Counted from the first letter of the stretch, positions 33,545 through 42,516 are shown. The stretch is DNA of 64,000 bases from JAWKUK01 sp964402175 (GCA_964402175.1 CAYOBN010000011.1:24799-88798), one strand, 5' to 3'. Made by a program: numbers and translations. Notes: generated by a model not told the origin, from the sequence alone.

Positions 33545-36082
33545 ATGCACCCCACGTTCCTGCTCCTGACCCTGGCCCCCCTGGCCCAGGAAGACCCCTC
33601 TCTCCTCGGCGCGCCGTTGCCCCGGCCCGTCCAGGAGGTCGGCTTCGATGCCCCTGAGCACGCCGCCGCAGCCCCCCGCCCCGCGTTCGTCCCTGGTGCC
33701 CCAACCTGGGACGCTCCGGAGTCGCCCGTGTCCCTGACCCCCCGGGTCCACGACGCCGGCCCGAAGCTGGACGTCGGCGCTGCGCCCCTCCTCTCCACCT
33801 CCCTGCGGATCCGCGACCGCCTGACCGAGGTCCTCGTCAGCGAGCCCGGTGACGGCCGCGTCTGGGCCCGCGGCCGCGACTTCCGTGCGAGCTTCGGCGC
33901 CGAGGGCTTCACCTTCCTGCCGGTCTTCGGCAAGCAGTCCCCGCAGGAGTTCCCCGTCGCTTTCCAGGTCCGCAGCGCGACCGTCGGCGACCAGAACCTG
34001 CCCCTCGGTGTCGACCGCGTCGTGCGCGGCGAGGGCCAAGTGCGCCTCGATCACAGCGCGCTCGACGAGGTCTATCACCTCAGCCTCGACCAGGTCGAGC
34101 AGACCTTCGTGTTCGACACGCTGCCGGCCACGGGCGAGCTCGTCCTCGACCTCGCGGTCGCGACGGAGCTGGCGGTGCTCGACCGCGCTGACGGGCTCTA
34201 CTTCGTCCACCCGTCGTTCGGCCACGTCGCGTACGGCGACGCGTTCGTCTACGACGCCACGGGCGCGCGAATCGCGATCTCGCGCACTTGGACGGGCGAC
34301 AGCATCCAGCTCACCGTTCCGGCTGCGTTCCTCGCGAACGCGGTGCTGCCGCTGACGATCGACCCGCCCGTGACGGCGTTCGTCAGCACCTTCGGTGCGA
34401 ACGACGACAACCGTCCCGACATCTGCTACGACGGTCGTCAGAACCAGTACTGGGTCGTTTGGCAGGAGTACACCTCCGCGACGAACAACGACGCCTACCT
34501 GACGAGCTTCACCACGGCGGGCACTCAAGGCTCGAGCTTCGGCGTCGAGATCACGAGCGACGACTGGAGCGACCCGAAGGTCGCCTACCACTACGGCTCG
34601 AACCGCCTCCTCGTCGTCGCTTCGGAGTCCGCGGTGACCACCGGCAACGGCAGCATCCGCGGCCAGCTCGTCGACGCCGCTGCGCGCAGCGTCATCGGCG
34701 CGGAGTTCCAGATCAGCACTTGCTGCTTCCCGAAGATCCACCCGGACGTGGGCGGCAACAACTGGGACAGCGTCTCGAACAGCCACTTCTGCGTCGTCTG
34801 GGCGTTCGAAGCGGCTGCGGGGAACCACAACGTCCAGTACCGCGTGGTCGACTGGGACGGCGCGTTCATCACGGGTATCGAGACCGTCGAGAGCTCGGCG
34901 GACGACACCATCCACACCACGATCTCCGAGAGCCACGGTGACGCGAACCTCTTCGGCGATTGGTGGACCATCGCCTGGACCCGCGACACGAACGCCGACG
35001 GCCTTGGCACCATCGAAGCGCGGCGCGTCGTCTGGAACGGTAACCCGGCGCAAGGCGCAGGGAACTTCGTCGTGGACGCTGCGACGAACTGCGCTTGGCC
35101 GAGCGTGACCTCGCGCTTCGACTCGAACCTCGTCGCCACCGCCGATCGTCCCTCGGTCGTCGTCTACGAGCGTGACTTCCCCTCCGGCACTGGTCCGGGT
35201 GGCCGTCAGGCCAGCATCTACGGTCGAGTCGTCACGGACGGCGCGGCCTACGGCGAGAACGCCATCAGCTTCCTGATGGAGGACTTCGACGGCGAGCTCG
35301 ACCAGCGTCGCCCGCACATCGCGACCGACGGTAGCGCCTGGTACATGGCCTACTCCGAGGTCTGGTTCGTTCTGCCGGCAAGCTCCGACTACGACGTGTA
35401 CTACTGCTCGGGTCACCTGACGCAGACCGGCACGAACGCGTTCATGGCGCTCGCCGAGCGCCACGAGAACCTGGCCTTCACCGGCTCGTCCGAGCGCTTC
35501 GCCCGCGTCGCCACGGTGCGGGACGGTATCGCGACGTCGACCTCGGACGATGCTGCCGTGATCTGGGTCCGCCTCGACGGCACGAACGGTGGCACGCTGC
35601 ACGGCTCGACGCTCGAGATCCCGACGGTGGATATCTCGACGCGGATCGCGGTCGGCCGCCAGTTCTGCGATGCCAACGACAACGGTGGCCCCGCGACCTT
35701 CGGCGCGCGTTCATCCTGGATGTGGATCGATGGCGACCAGACCCTGACGTCGATCCACAACGCGCGCTGCACCAACGTCACCCCGAACGCGACCGGCTAC
35801 CTGATCGGTTCGCGGACGACGACCAACGTGAACCTCGCTGGGGGCAGCGCGGGTCGCCTGTGCGTCGGCAACGCTGGCCGCTACGTCAACGCCGTCCAGA
35901 ACAGCGGCACGCAGCGGACCTTCTCGACCGGCATCAACCCGCTCTTCATCCCCTCGCCGGTCGGCTTCACGGCGGCGGCGGCCGGTGAGACCTGGTACTT
36001 CCAGTACTGGCACCGCGACCTGATCAGCGGCAACCCGACTTCGAACTTCAGCAACGCCTGCGGCATCATGTTCGCCCCCTGA
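33545..36082 (+). CDS. Large secreted surface protein with planctomycete-type C-terminal domain
   Basis: An 845-aa exported protein: short signal peptide ending PLAQ, a region of about 250 residues typical of planctomycete surface proteins (ending LPLTIDPP), then a repetitive beta-rich domain with DDNRPDICYDGRQNQYWVVWQEY and similar strands. The C-terminal domain from FCDANDNGGPATFGARSS to YFQYWHRDLISG and NFSNACGIMF matches the tail found on many planctomycete secreted proteins. Codon choice looks strongly biased (many CGT, GGT and GTC), suggesting high expression. It ends in a perfect terminator hairpin. It may be a structural envelope or adhesion protein. Confidence 0.82.
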   Translation: MHPTFLLLTLAPLAQEDPSLLGAPLPRPVQEVGFDAPEHAAAAPRPAFVPGAPTWDAPESPVSLTPRVHDAGPKLDVGAAPLLSTSLRIRDRLTEVLVSEPGDGRVWARGRDFRASFGAEGFTFLPVFGKQSPQEFPVAFQVRSATVGDQNLPLGVDRVVRGEGQVRLDHSALDEVYHLSLDQVEQTFVFDTLPATGELVLDLAVATELAVLDRADGLYFVHPSFGHVAYGDAFVYDATGARIAISRTWTGDSIQLTVPAAFLANAVLPLTIDPPVTAFVSTFGANDDNRPDICYDGRQNQYWVVWQEYTSATNNDAYLTSFTTAGTQGSSFGVEITSDDWSDPKVAYHYGSNRLLVVASESAVTTGNGSIRGQLVDAAARSVIGAEFQISTCCFPKIHPDVGGNNWDSVSNSHFCVVWAFEAAAGNHNVQYRVVDWDGAFITGIETVESSADDTIHTTISESHGDANLFGDWWTIAWTRDTNADGLGTIEARRVVWNGNPAQGAGNFVVDAATNCAWPSVTSRFDSNLVATADRPSVVVYERDFPSGTGPGGRQASIYGRVVTDGAAYGENAISFLMEDFDGELDQRRPHIATDGSAWYMAYSEVWFVLPASSDYDVYYCSGHLTQTGTNAFMALAERHENLAFTGSSERFARVATVRDGIATSTSDDAAVIWVRLDGTNGGTLHGSTLEIPTVDISTRIAVGRQFCDANDNGGPATFGARSSWMWIDGDQTLTSIHNARCTNVTPNATGYLIGSRTTTNVNLAGGSAGRLCVGNAGRYVNAVQNSGTQRTFSTGINPLFIPSPVGFTAAAAGETWYFQYWHRDLISGNPTSNFSNACGIMFAP

Positions 36083-36111
36083 GGCGCAACTGGGCTCGAG
36101 AGGAGCCTCAA

Positions 36112-36144
36112 GCGGGGCGCCACCCTTCCCAGGTGGCGCCCCGC
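36112..36144. terminator. Perfect 13-bp hairpin after the secreted protein gene
   Basis: GCGGGGCGCCACC, loop CTTCCCA, then the exact complement GGTGGCGCCCCGC. It lies 29 bp after the stop. No T-tract follows. Confidence 0.75.
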
Positions 36145-36210
36145 GCTCGTTTGGTGTGGGGCAGGGGTCCCAACCGGGCTTCGGGCTTGGACGGATCACC
36201 CCGGGGATGC

Positions 36211-36216
36211 TAAACT
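36211..36216 (+). promoter_or_regulatory. TAAACT -10-like box
   Basis: TAAACT lies 35 nt before the ATG of the Rrf2 gene in a 107-bp stretch after the terminator. Confidence 0.4.
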
Positions 36217-36251
36217 GGACCGGTCACTCCACTTTTGCTCCGACAGATCCC

Positions 36252-36752
36252 ATGGCCCTAAGTCAGACCGCCGAGTACGCGCTGCGCGCCGTCGTGTGGC
36301 TCGCTCAGAACCCCGGCCAGCCGCAGACCACCCAGCAGCTCTCCGAGGCCACGCAGGTGCCCATGAGCTACCTGCCGAAGGTGTTCCAGCCGCTGGTCCG
36401 CAGCGGGGTCATCACGGGTCAGCGGGGCCTCGGCGGGGGATATTCGCTGCTGAAGGATCCGCGCGACCTCACGATGCTCGAGGTCGTGAACTGCGTGGAC
36501 CCGATCGTGCGAATCGAGTCCTGCCCGCTCGACATCAAGAGCCACGGGGTCCGGCTCTGCCCGCTGCACGCGACGCTGAACCAGGCCATCATCGCCGAAG
36601 AGAAGCGGCTGTCACAGACCCGCATCGGTGACCTGATCAACCGGCCCGGGCAACCCGAGCCCCTCTGCGAGGTCGCCACGCGCATGCGCGAAGAGCGCTC
36701 GAAGGGGCCGGACGACGCAACCCCAGGGAGCGACGGCGTCAGTCCTTCGTGA
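36252..36752 (+). CDS. Rrf2-family transcriptional regulator
   Basis: A 166-aa winged-helix regulator: ALSQTAEYALRAVVWLA, TTQQLSEATQVPMSYLPKVFQPLVRSGVI and the GQRGLGGGYSL wing are diagnostic. Cysteines at 81, 91 and 103 lie where IscR/NsrR-type members bind an iron-sulfur cluster, so it may sense iron, redox state or nitric oxide. The cluster assignment is inferred. Its last 14 bp overlap the convergent fliN gene. Confidence 0.9.
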   Translation: MALSQTAEYALRAVVWLAQNPGQPQTTQQLSEATQVPMSYLPKVFQPLVRSGVITGQRGLGGGYSLLKDPRDLTMLEVVNCVDPIVRIESCPLDIKSHGVRLCPLHATLNQAIIAEEKRLSQTRIGDLINRPGQPEPLCEVATRMREERSKGPDDATPGSDGVSPS

Positions 36753-37086
36753 TCGACGTGATGCGGACCCCGTAGGCGCTGTCGATCGTGACGACTTCGC
36801 CGCGGGCGACCACCTTGCCGTTGATCAGGATGTCCGCAGGCTCGTGGGCCTCGCGGTCGAGCGGAATCAAGCTGCCCGGGCCGAGGCGTACGAGCTCTCC
36901 GAGCGTCAGGCGCGAGCGGCCGATCTGCACCGTGACGCGGACGGGCACGTCGAGCAGTGCATCGATGCCGATGGGTTGGCCGGAGGGTTTGCCCGCGGCG
37001 AGCTCGTCGAGCACCGCAGCTTGGACGGAGACCGCTTCCGTGGCCTCGTCGAGCGCTCGCTCCAGGTTGTCGTTGGGGTTCGCCAT
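36739..37086 (-). CDS. fliN: Flagellar motor switch protein FliN
   Basis: A 115-aa FliN: variable N-terminus, then the surface-presentation (SpoA) domain IDALLDVPVRVTVQIGRSRLTLGELVRLGPGSLIPLD and the closing NGKVVARGEVVTIDSAYGVRIT. It forms the lower C-ring with FliM and docks FliH. It starts at ATG 37086. It is the last gene of the 22-gene operon and overlaps the Rrf2 gene from the other side. Confidence 0.95.
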   Translation of the reverse strand: MANPNDNLERALDEATEAVSVQAAVLDELAAGKPSGQPIGIDALLDVPVRVTVQIGRSRLTLGELVRLGPGSLIPLDREAHEPADILINGKVVARGEVVTIDSAYGVRITSITKD

Positions 37087-37123
37087 GGGGGTTGGGCAGA
37101 TCGCGGGCCTACGTCTTCGCGGT

Positions 37124-38089
37124 CTAGTCTTCGGGGGTGAGCTCTTCGTCACTCGCGGACGAGAGCTGTTCGATCAAGACGGCCATGCGGCCTTGGTGCG
37201 CGCCGAAACGGGCGAGCGCGCGGATGTGCTCTTCCACTCGCACGGCGACGGGTTGTTCGACGTGGGTGCCGAGCGGGATCACGTCGCCCACCTCCAGCTC
37301 CAGCAGCTCGCGCAGCGGCACCATCGTGGCACCGAGCTCCGCCGAAACGCGGACACTCACACCAGCCAGGTGTGGGGGAGCGACGGCGAGCGCAGCCGAC
37401 AGGTCTTCGTCGTCCTCGGCCACCACGCCGGGGAGGTACACGCGCATTTCGCTCGGGCCACCGGGGCCGTCGAAGATGAGGTGCACGAGCAGGCGCCGGC
37501 TGTCCGCGTCGGGGCCGAGGTCCTCGAGCGTCGTGAGCTCCTCGGGTTCCTGCCAGATCTCGCCGTTGCCGACCTCTAGATGCAGCGCCTCGGCGAGCAG
37601 CGCGACGATGTTCTGCAGCAGGCTGCCGACCACGCGACCTTCGGTGCGCGACAGCGCTTTGCCTGTGGTCTCCAGCGACACGTTGCGCCGCGGCTTCGGC
37701 TGCTCACCCTCCGCGGGCGCCGGGCCGGACAGGACGATGTCGCAGGCGTTGGTCGCGGCGGTCGAGTCCCAAACGAGCCAGCCCAGGCGGCCTGCGCATG
37801 GGAAACCCATCACGACAAACGGCTTGACGATGTCCTCGAAGAGGCCGTGCGCCGTGACCTCGGCGACCTCCCCGAGCTGCAGCTTGTGGTGGTTGCGCAG
37901 CGGCCCCGCCAGTGCGTTGGCGATCGCGCCGAGGCGCGCCGCGAGCGACTTCGAGAGGTGGCGCAGGCGCTCCTTCGAGAGCGTGCGCGGATGCGCGAAG
38001 TCGCGCAGAGCGACGTCCGCAGAACGCAACGGACGACCCGCGCTTCCGCGCAGGGCCGCCAATTCGTCCTGGGTGACCGTCGTCTTCAC
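37124..38089 (-). CDS. fliM: Flagellar motor switch protein FliM
   Basis: A 321-aa FliM. The N-terminal CheY-binding peptide is present in altered form (TQDELAALRG for SQDEIDALL). A CheC-like middle domain (LSKSLAARLGAIANALAG) and a C-terminal SpoA domain (MVPLRELLELEVGDVIPLG) follow. It links FliG to FliN in the C-ring and receives the chemotaxis signal. Confidence 0.94.
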   Translation of the reverse strand: MKTTVTQDELAALRGSAGRPLRSADVALRDFAHPRTLSKERLRHLSKSLAARLGAIANALAGPLRNHHKLQLGEVAEVTAHGLFEDIVKPFVVMGFPCAGRLGWLVWDSTAATNACDIVLSGPAPAEGEQPKPRRNVSLETTGKALSRTEGRVVGSLLQNIVALLAEALHLEVGNGEIWQEPEELTTLEDLGPDADSRRLLVHLIFDGPGGPSEMRVYLPGVVAEDDEDLSAALAVAPPHLAGVSVRVSAELGATMVPLRELLELEVGDVIPLGTHVEQPVAVRVEEHIRALARFGAHQGRMAVLIEQLSSASDEELTPED

Positions 38090-38111
38090 GTGCTTGGGTT
38101 GGCGCGCAGAA

Positions 38112-38894
38112 TCACTGCGCGAGCTTGCGGCCCAGATGGATCTGTCGGATCCGCCCGTGGACCCCCACGTTGACCTCCCCGCGGAAGTCAGGCTTCAGTC
38201 TGGTCAGATCCAGGAAAAGTTTGCGGCCGTCCCCGGTCCGGACCTCGAAGTCCGACTCCGACCCTACGAACTTGCTCTCGTCGCCGTCAGCGAACTTGAT
38301 GGTCTTCGCTTTGGCGTCGACCGTGACCTTGTACTCGCGGAAGGCCCCCCGGAAGGTGCCCCGCCGCGCATGGGATTCACCGATGCGCAAGCCGCTCTTC
38401 GGATCCACTTCGAGCGGCAGCGTCGTTTCACCCACGTGCACCGGGAACAGGACCGGCTCCACTGCGTCTTCGAGCTGCGCCGCGAGCGCGAGCTCTGCGC
38501 CGCTGCCGTCCTTCATGATCTCGACTAGCGTGAAGTTCGCGACGACGTTCGTCATCACTTCGTCCACGGACGGCGTGAAGTCGGGGTCTGACTTGCGCCC
38601 AGTCGGGTAGTTCTGGTCGTAAGCAAAGAAGCTGGCGCTCGGCGAGAACTTTATGTAGCGCGAGAAGTTGTCGTCGCGGGTATTGGCGACGAACTCCTTG
38701 TCGAAGAAGGCGAAAGACCAAGGCCCCGAGAAAGACTCCGGGCCCCTCTCCTTCTTCGGCAGCGCCATGACGGCGATGCCGGCGCCACCCGCGATCAGCA
38801 GAACGACGCCTAAGAGCAGCTTCATCGGGCCTTTCCCGCCCTTGTCCTTCTCCGCTGCGGAGGAGGCGCTGTCTTTGTTCTCGTTGTCGGCCAT
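38112..38894 (-). CDS. fliL: FliL-like flagellar basal body-associated protein
   Basis: A 260-aa protein with a cytoplasmic charged N-terminus, one membrane helix (LLLGVVLLIAGGAGIAVMAL), and a periplasmic domain longer than in classical FliL. Position between motB and fliM, one helix and size support the FliL assignment. The sequence match to the FliL domain is weak. FliL surrounds the stator and stabilises it. Confidence 0.7.
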   Translation of the reverse strand: MADNENKDSASSAAEKDKGGKGPMKLLLGVVLLIAGGAGIAVMALPKKERGPESFSGPWSFAFFDKEFVANTRDDNFSRYIKFSPSASFFAYDQNYPTGRKSDPDFTPSVDEVMTNVVANFTLVEIMKDGSGAELALAAQLEDAVEPVLFPVHVGETTLPLEVDPKSGLRIGESHARRGTFRGAFREYKVTVDAKAKTIKFADGDESKFVGSESDFEVRTGDGRKLFLDLTRLKPDFRGEVNVGVHGRIRQIHLGRKLAQ

Positions 38895-38900
38895 GGTCGG

Positions 38901-39590
38901 TCACCGGGGTGGAGTTACGAGCCGCGCGTCCACGGACTGGGCAGCGACCCCCGTCTCGGGGAGCTCGCCGAACCAGGCCCTGGCTTCGACCCGCCTCGGG
39001 TCGTAGTCATGCTGCTCGATCATGTAGTTTCGGACGCTTTGTGCCCGAACCTGAGCCAGCCACGTGGGATCCCCGTGGTAGTCCTGGCCAGCGTCGTTTG
39101 CGTGGCCCTCCAGCACGAGCACCTGCCCCGGACCAGGACGCAGCGAGTCCGCCAGGGCGTCGAGGTAGCGCCTGGCATCCGGGTCGAGGGACCCGTCGCC
39201 GCGCTTGAACCGCGCGACCCCGAACTGGCGCACTTCGTCGCGGGCCGCGAGGGACTCCAGGTGTTCCGCGCGCAGGAGCTCCTGGAGCGCGGCCTCCTGG
39301 TGGGGGGCGCGCCGCTCGGGGTCCTCCTCCGGGGGCAGGTTGAACTTCCGCCGCATCTCGCGGTGGATGTGCTCCTTCTCCGCGCCCGACAAGATGCCGT
39401 CCATGCCGTGGGACTTCAGCGCGATGACGAAGGAGCCCAGACCCTTGGCCATCATGCCGAACTGGCGGTCCTTCGAGAGCGCCACCAGGAGGATGAAGAA
39501 ACACAGGATCAGCGTCATCATGTCGCCGAACGACACGAGGTACGCCGGTGCGCCCTTCTTCTTGACCTTCTGGATGACGACCTTCGTCAT
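38901..39590 (-). CDS. MotB paralogue 2 (stator protein, OmpA-like)
   Basis: A 229-aa MotB-type protein. The membrane helix YLVSFGDMMTLILCFFILLVALS has the proton-binding Asp, and the C-terminal OmpA-like domain has VLVLEGHANDAGQD for peptidoglycan binding. It is shorter than its upstream paralogue, which it overlaps by 4 bp. Having two MotB genes after a single motA suggests a mixed or specialised stator. Confidence 0.85.
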   Translation of the reverse strand: MTKVVIQKVKKKGAPAYLVSFGDMMTLILCFFILLVALSKDRQFGMMAKGLGSFVIALKSHGMDGILSGAEKEHIHREMRRKFNLPPEEDPERRAPHQEAALQELLRAEHLESLAARDEVRQFGVARFKRGDGSLDPDARRYLDALADSLRPGPGQVLVLEGHANDAGQDYHGDPTWLAQVRAQSVRNYMIEQHDYDPRRVEARAWFGELPETGVAAQSVDARLVTPPR

Positions 39591-40360
39591 GGCGTCTTGA
39601 GCGCCTCCTCGTGGTGCTTGGCGCGCTCTTTACCCATCGCGACCAGTCGGACGGTCACGCGTCGATTCTCGCGCCTCGCGCGGGCGCTGTCGGCCTCCAT
39701 CGACCGCGGCGCAGTCGAGCCGACCGCGGTGACTTGGATCATGGCCGGATCGACCCCGCCCCGGGCGACCACCTCAGCCGCAGCGCGCGCCCTCGCGATG
39801 GACATGGCCGTCTCGTCCACGTATCGGCCCGACGGACGGAACGCATCGTCGGTGTGCCCTTCGATCAGGATCGTCAGCGGGTAGTGCTGCACGGTCTTCC
39901 CGAGCTCGAACAACGCGCGCTGGAGCTCTGGAGCGACCTCGGCGCTCTCGGGCGCAAAAGCTGCTCCTGGATCGAACTCTATCCGCAATCCGTCGCCCGC
40001 AGTTCGCAGGTCGATCTCCTGGTGTGCGTCGGTCATCTTCTGACCCATCTCCTCCAAGCTCTCGGAGAGCTGGTCGACGGGTCGGGCGTGGCGAGTCCGT
40101 GAACCGCGAGCGATGTCCATCGCCAGCATCAGATCGTCCGCAGGAGCATCGAACGTATCGCCTTTGCTCGTCCGCATCCCGCGGGTCCCCATCAGGTTCT
40201 TGGGGATCGTGAAGGAGTCGTACTCGCGGATGCTGCTGAACGTGAAGAGCAAGATGAAGAAAGTCACGAGCAGAGACACCATGTCGACGAATGTCGTGAT
40301 CCACGGCGGCGCGCCGTCGATGCCGTCCTCGACCTGCTTGACGACGACCTTCTCGGCCAT
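39587..40360 (-). CDS. motB: MotB paralogue 1 (stator protein)
   Basis: A 257-aa MotB. The membrane helix ITTFVDMVSLLVTFFILLFTFSS carries the essential Asp. The OmpA-like domain has the canonical ILIEGHTDDAF and TAVGSTAPRS...RRENRRVTV. It anchors the MotA ring to peptidoglycan and conducts protons. It lies 3 bp after motA. Confidence 0.92.
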   Translation of the reverse strand: MAEKVVVKQVEDGIDGAPPWITTFVDMVSLLVTFFILLFTFSSIREYDSFTIPKNLMGTRGMRTSKGDTFDAPADDLMLAMDIARGSRTRHARPVDQLSESLEEMGQKMTDAHQEIDLRTAGDGLRIEFDPGAAFAPESAEVAPELQRALFELGKTVQHYPLTILIEGHTDDAFRPSGRYVDETAMSIARARAAAEVVARGGVDPAMIQVTAVGSTAPRSMEADSARARRENRRVTVRLVAMGKERAKHHEEALKTP

Positions 40361-40363
40361 GGC

Positions 40364-41137
40364 TCACGCCTCCGCGTCGACTGCGACCCGCTTGCTGGGC
40401 GCCAGGAAGCCCTTCAGCTTCTCTTTGATGAGCTGCGGCTTCTCGCCGGATTGAATCGCGACGATCCCCTCGATCATCAGCTTGCGTAGCAGAACATCAC
40501 TCTTGGCCACCATCTCCAGCTTGCCCGCCAAGGGCAAGAAGACCATGTTCGCCAGCATCGCACCGTAGAGGGTCGTGAGCAGAGCGACGGCCATACCGAG
40601 GCCGATGCCGCTCGGGTCCGAGAGGTCCTGGAGCATCTGCACCAGACCGACGAGCGTTCCGATCATGCCGAACGCCGGCGCGAAGTTGGCGCACTGCTCC
40701 ATGATCTTCTTGCCGGTGGAGTGGCGCTGGTCCTCCCACTCTGCCTCAAGCTCCATGATGTCGCGGACCGTATCCGCGCCGAAGCCGTCGATGACGAGCT
40801 GGATACCCTTGGCGAAGAACTTGTCGTCCACCGAAGCCAGCTTGGTCTCGAGCGCCAAGAGGCCCTCCTTACGCGCCAGGTTCGCGTACTGGACGATGCG
40901 CTCGATCTCCTCGATGGGCGAGGGGGTCTTGCGTACGGCGGTGACCATCGCGACCTTGGCGATGCCCTTCAGGTCCGACGACGGGAAAGCGAACATCACG
41001 ACCGCCGTGGTCCCCCCGAACACCATGATCACCGACGGGACGTCGATGAAGACGGGGATGCCGCCAGGGCCGATCGCCATCGCCACCAGGACGAGGAGGA
41101 ACGCCAGGGCGGCGCCGATGATCGTGTTCAGGTCCAT
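40364..41137 (-). CDS. motA: Flagellar motor stator protein MotA
   Basis: A 257-aa MotA with four membrane helices: TIIGAALAFLLVLVAMAIG, IDVPSVIMVFGGTTAVVMF, FAPAFGMIGTLVGLVQML and GMAVALLTTLYGAMLANMVFLPLAGKL. The cytoplasmic loop contains the charged region that contacts FliG. It is preceded by the largest gap in the operon (96 bp), which contains two hairpins. Confidence 0.95.
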   Translation of the reverse strand: MDLNTIIGAALAFLLVLVAMAIGPGGIPVFIDVPSVIMVFGGTTAVVMFAFPSSDLKGIAKVAMVTAVRKTPSPIEEIERIVQYANLARKEGLLALETKLASVDDKFFAKGIQLVIDGFGADTVRDIMELEAEWEDQRHSTGKKIMEQCANFAPAFGMIGTLVGLVQMLQDLSDPSGIGLGMAVALLTTLYGAMLANMVFLPLAGKLEMVAKSDVLLRKLMIEGIVAIQSGEKPQLIKEKLKGFLAPSKRVAVDAEA

Positions 41138-41154
41138 AGGTCGAGAAGCGTCGA

Positions 41155-41201
41155 GGCTTTCCGGAAGCCCGGGGCTGGGATCGACGCACGACGGCGATCC
41201 C
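41155..41201. promoter_or_regulatory. Two small hairpins in the motE-motA gap
   Basis: GGCTT/AAGCC (41155-41159 with 41165-41169) and GGGATCG/CGATCCC (41177-41183 with 41195-41201). They lie in the only sizeable gap inside the operon. They could adjust mRNA stability or stator expression. No promoter motif was found here. Confidence 0.35.
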
Positions 41202-41233
41202 TTGAGCGCATTTCGGTCGGTGGCAGCCCGCGG

Positions 41234-41962
41234 TCAGGGCGCGATCGCCAGTTGGTAGGCCCGTGTGTAGGCCTTGTGCTGCTCCGGGTTCACCGCCATG
41301 ATCGCTCGCAGGATTTCGGCCACCCGGTCGGACTGCAGGTTCTTCAGGACCTTAGCCGCTTCATCGGCTTCGTAGACGTTCATGAGCTGCTGTGCGACGA
41401 CCTCGGGCTCACCGTCGACGTACTGCTGGGCCATGTGTTTGTAGACTTCGACCTCGCGGGCGGCGAGCGCCTTGCGGTTCGCTTCGATCTCCTCACCCAG
41501 CGCGCGTTGTTCGTCGCTCTCGTTCAACAGCTTATCCTTCAGCTCGGCGAGCTTCTGGAGCTGCATCTCGATGTATGCCGCGTCCTGGTCGAGCAGCGCC
41601 TCTTTATCGTCGAGGCTGCGCTGCCGCTTCTCGAGCTCCGCGATCTTCAGCTGGAGGTGATTCTCCAGGCGTGAGAGCTCGGTGGCGGAGAACGGGTCCT
41701 GCATCTTGAACGCCGTCAGTGGGCTCTTCGCGGCGTCGAAGAGCTGCTGATCGCTGCGCGTGTCGCGCTCCAGCTCCTCTTCGAGCTCGGAAAGGGCGCT
41801 CTTGTCCACGAGCTCGGCCTTCGGCTCTGCGGGGAAGAGACCTCCGACCCCTTTGAGCGCGTTCAATGGCGTTCCAGAGAGAGACGCCACCAGGAAGAAC
41901 GAGCCAGCGGCAAGGGTCGTACCGCCGAGACCGTATGCGACGTACTTGATGATGTTGCTCAT
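41234..41962 (-). CDS. MotE-like flagellar protein (MgtE N-domain-like)
   Basis: A 242-aa protein: N-terminal membrane helix (GGTTLAAGSFFLVASLSG), long coiled coil rich in Glu, Leu and Lys (about 55-160), then a C-terminal MgtE_N/FliG-like helical domain (VYEADEAAKVLKNLQSDRVAEILRAIMAVNPEQ). That layout is MotE, a chaperone for MotB in other bacteria. Its place just before motA supports this. Confidence 0.75.
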   Translation of the reverse strand: MSNIIKYVAYGLGGTTLAAGSFFLVASLSGTPLNALKGVGGLFPAEPKAELVDKSALSELEEELERDTRSDQQLFDAAKSPLTAFKMQDPFSATELSRLENHLQLKIAELEKRQRSLDDKEALLDQDAAYIEMQLQKLAELKDKLLNESDEQRALGEEIEANRKALAAREVEVYKHMAQQYVDGEPEVVAQQLMNVYEADEAAKVLKNLQSDRVAEILRAIMAVNPEQHKAYTRAYQLAIAP

Positions 41963-42516
41963 GATGTCGTATTCCCTTCACTCTGGAGGCGTTCGCGCAG
42001 CTCCTTCTCTGGAGCATGGCTGTAGTCGAGGTCCGAACGCGGGATGTCACCGGCTTTGTCGAGCTCCCGCTGCTCGTCGACGCGCCGTTGGTGCCTCACA
42101 CCGGCGATCTCGTCCTGTTGCGCTTGCTCTCGCTTGTTCGCTTCCATGCGCGCGAGCGTCGAATGGCGCTCTTCGAGCCGACGCAGCGCTTCGGCGTCAG
42201 CACGTCGGTCCGTCCATGGAAGCCGCTTCTGATCCGCGATCTTCTGCGCGTCGCGTGCGTAGGCCCGCGCCTCCAACAGCGCACGCCCGATGCCGTCCAC
42301 GGTGGATTGATCCAGGAGGACCTGCTTCGGGTCGAGGTTACGGTGTTCGAGCGTCGCGCCCAAGGCCGCGCGAGCGTCGACCTCTGCGGTGACCAACTGC
42401 TCTACGATGGTCTGCGCGTTCGCCGCGGCGCGCTCTGCTGCGGCCCACTCGGCGCGCAGGAAACGCTCTTGCAACTCACGTACGGTGCGCACGCGGTGGA
42501 GTCGATCGGGGTTCAT
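41959..42516 (-). CDS. fliJ: FliJ-like export chaperone
   Basis: A 185-aa, almost entirely helical charged protein that overlaps fliI by 4 bp and the MotE-like gene by 4 bp. FliJ is poorly conserved, and the assignment rests on length, coiled-coil composition and its position after fliI. FliJ is the central stalk of the export ATPase ring. Confidence 0.7.
   Translation of the reverse strand: MNPDRLHRVRTVRELQERFLRAEWAAAERAAANAQTIVEQLVTAEVDARAALGATLEHRNLDPKQVLLDQSTVDGIGRALLEARAYARDAQKIADQKRLPWTDRRADAEALRRLEERHSTLARMEANKREQAQQDEIAGVRHQRRVDEQRELDKAGDIPRSDLDYSHAPEKELRERLQSEGNTTS

Noticed and set aside
41138..41233. A second sigma-54 or sigma-28 promoter before motA
   Set aside because: Neither TGGCAC-N5-TTGC nor a sigma-28-like element is present on the coding strand.
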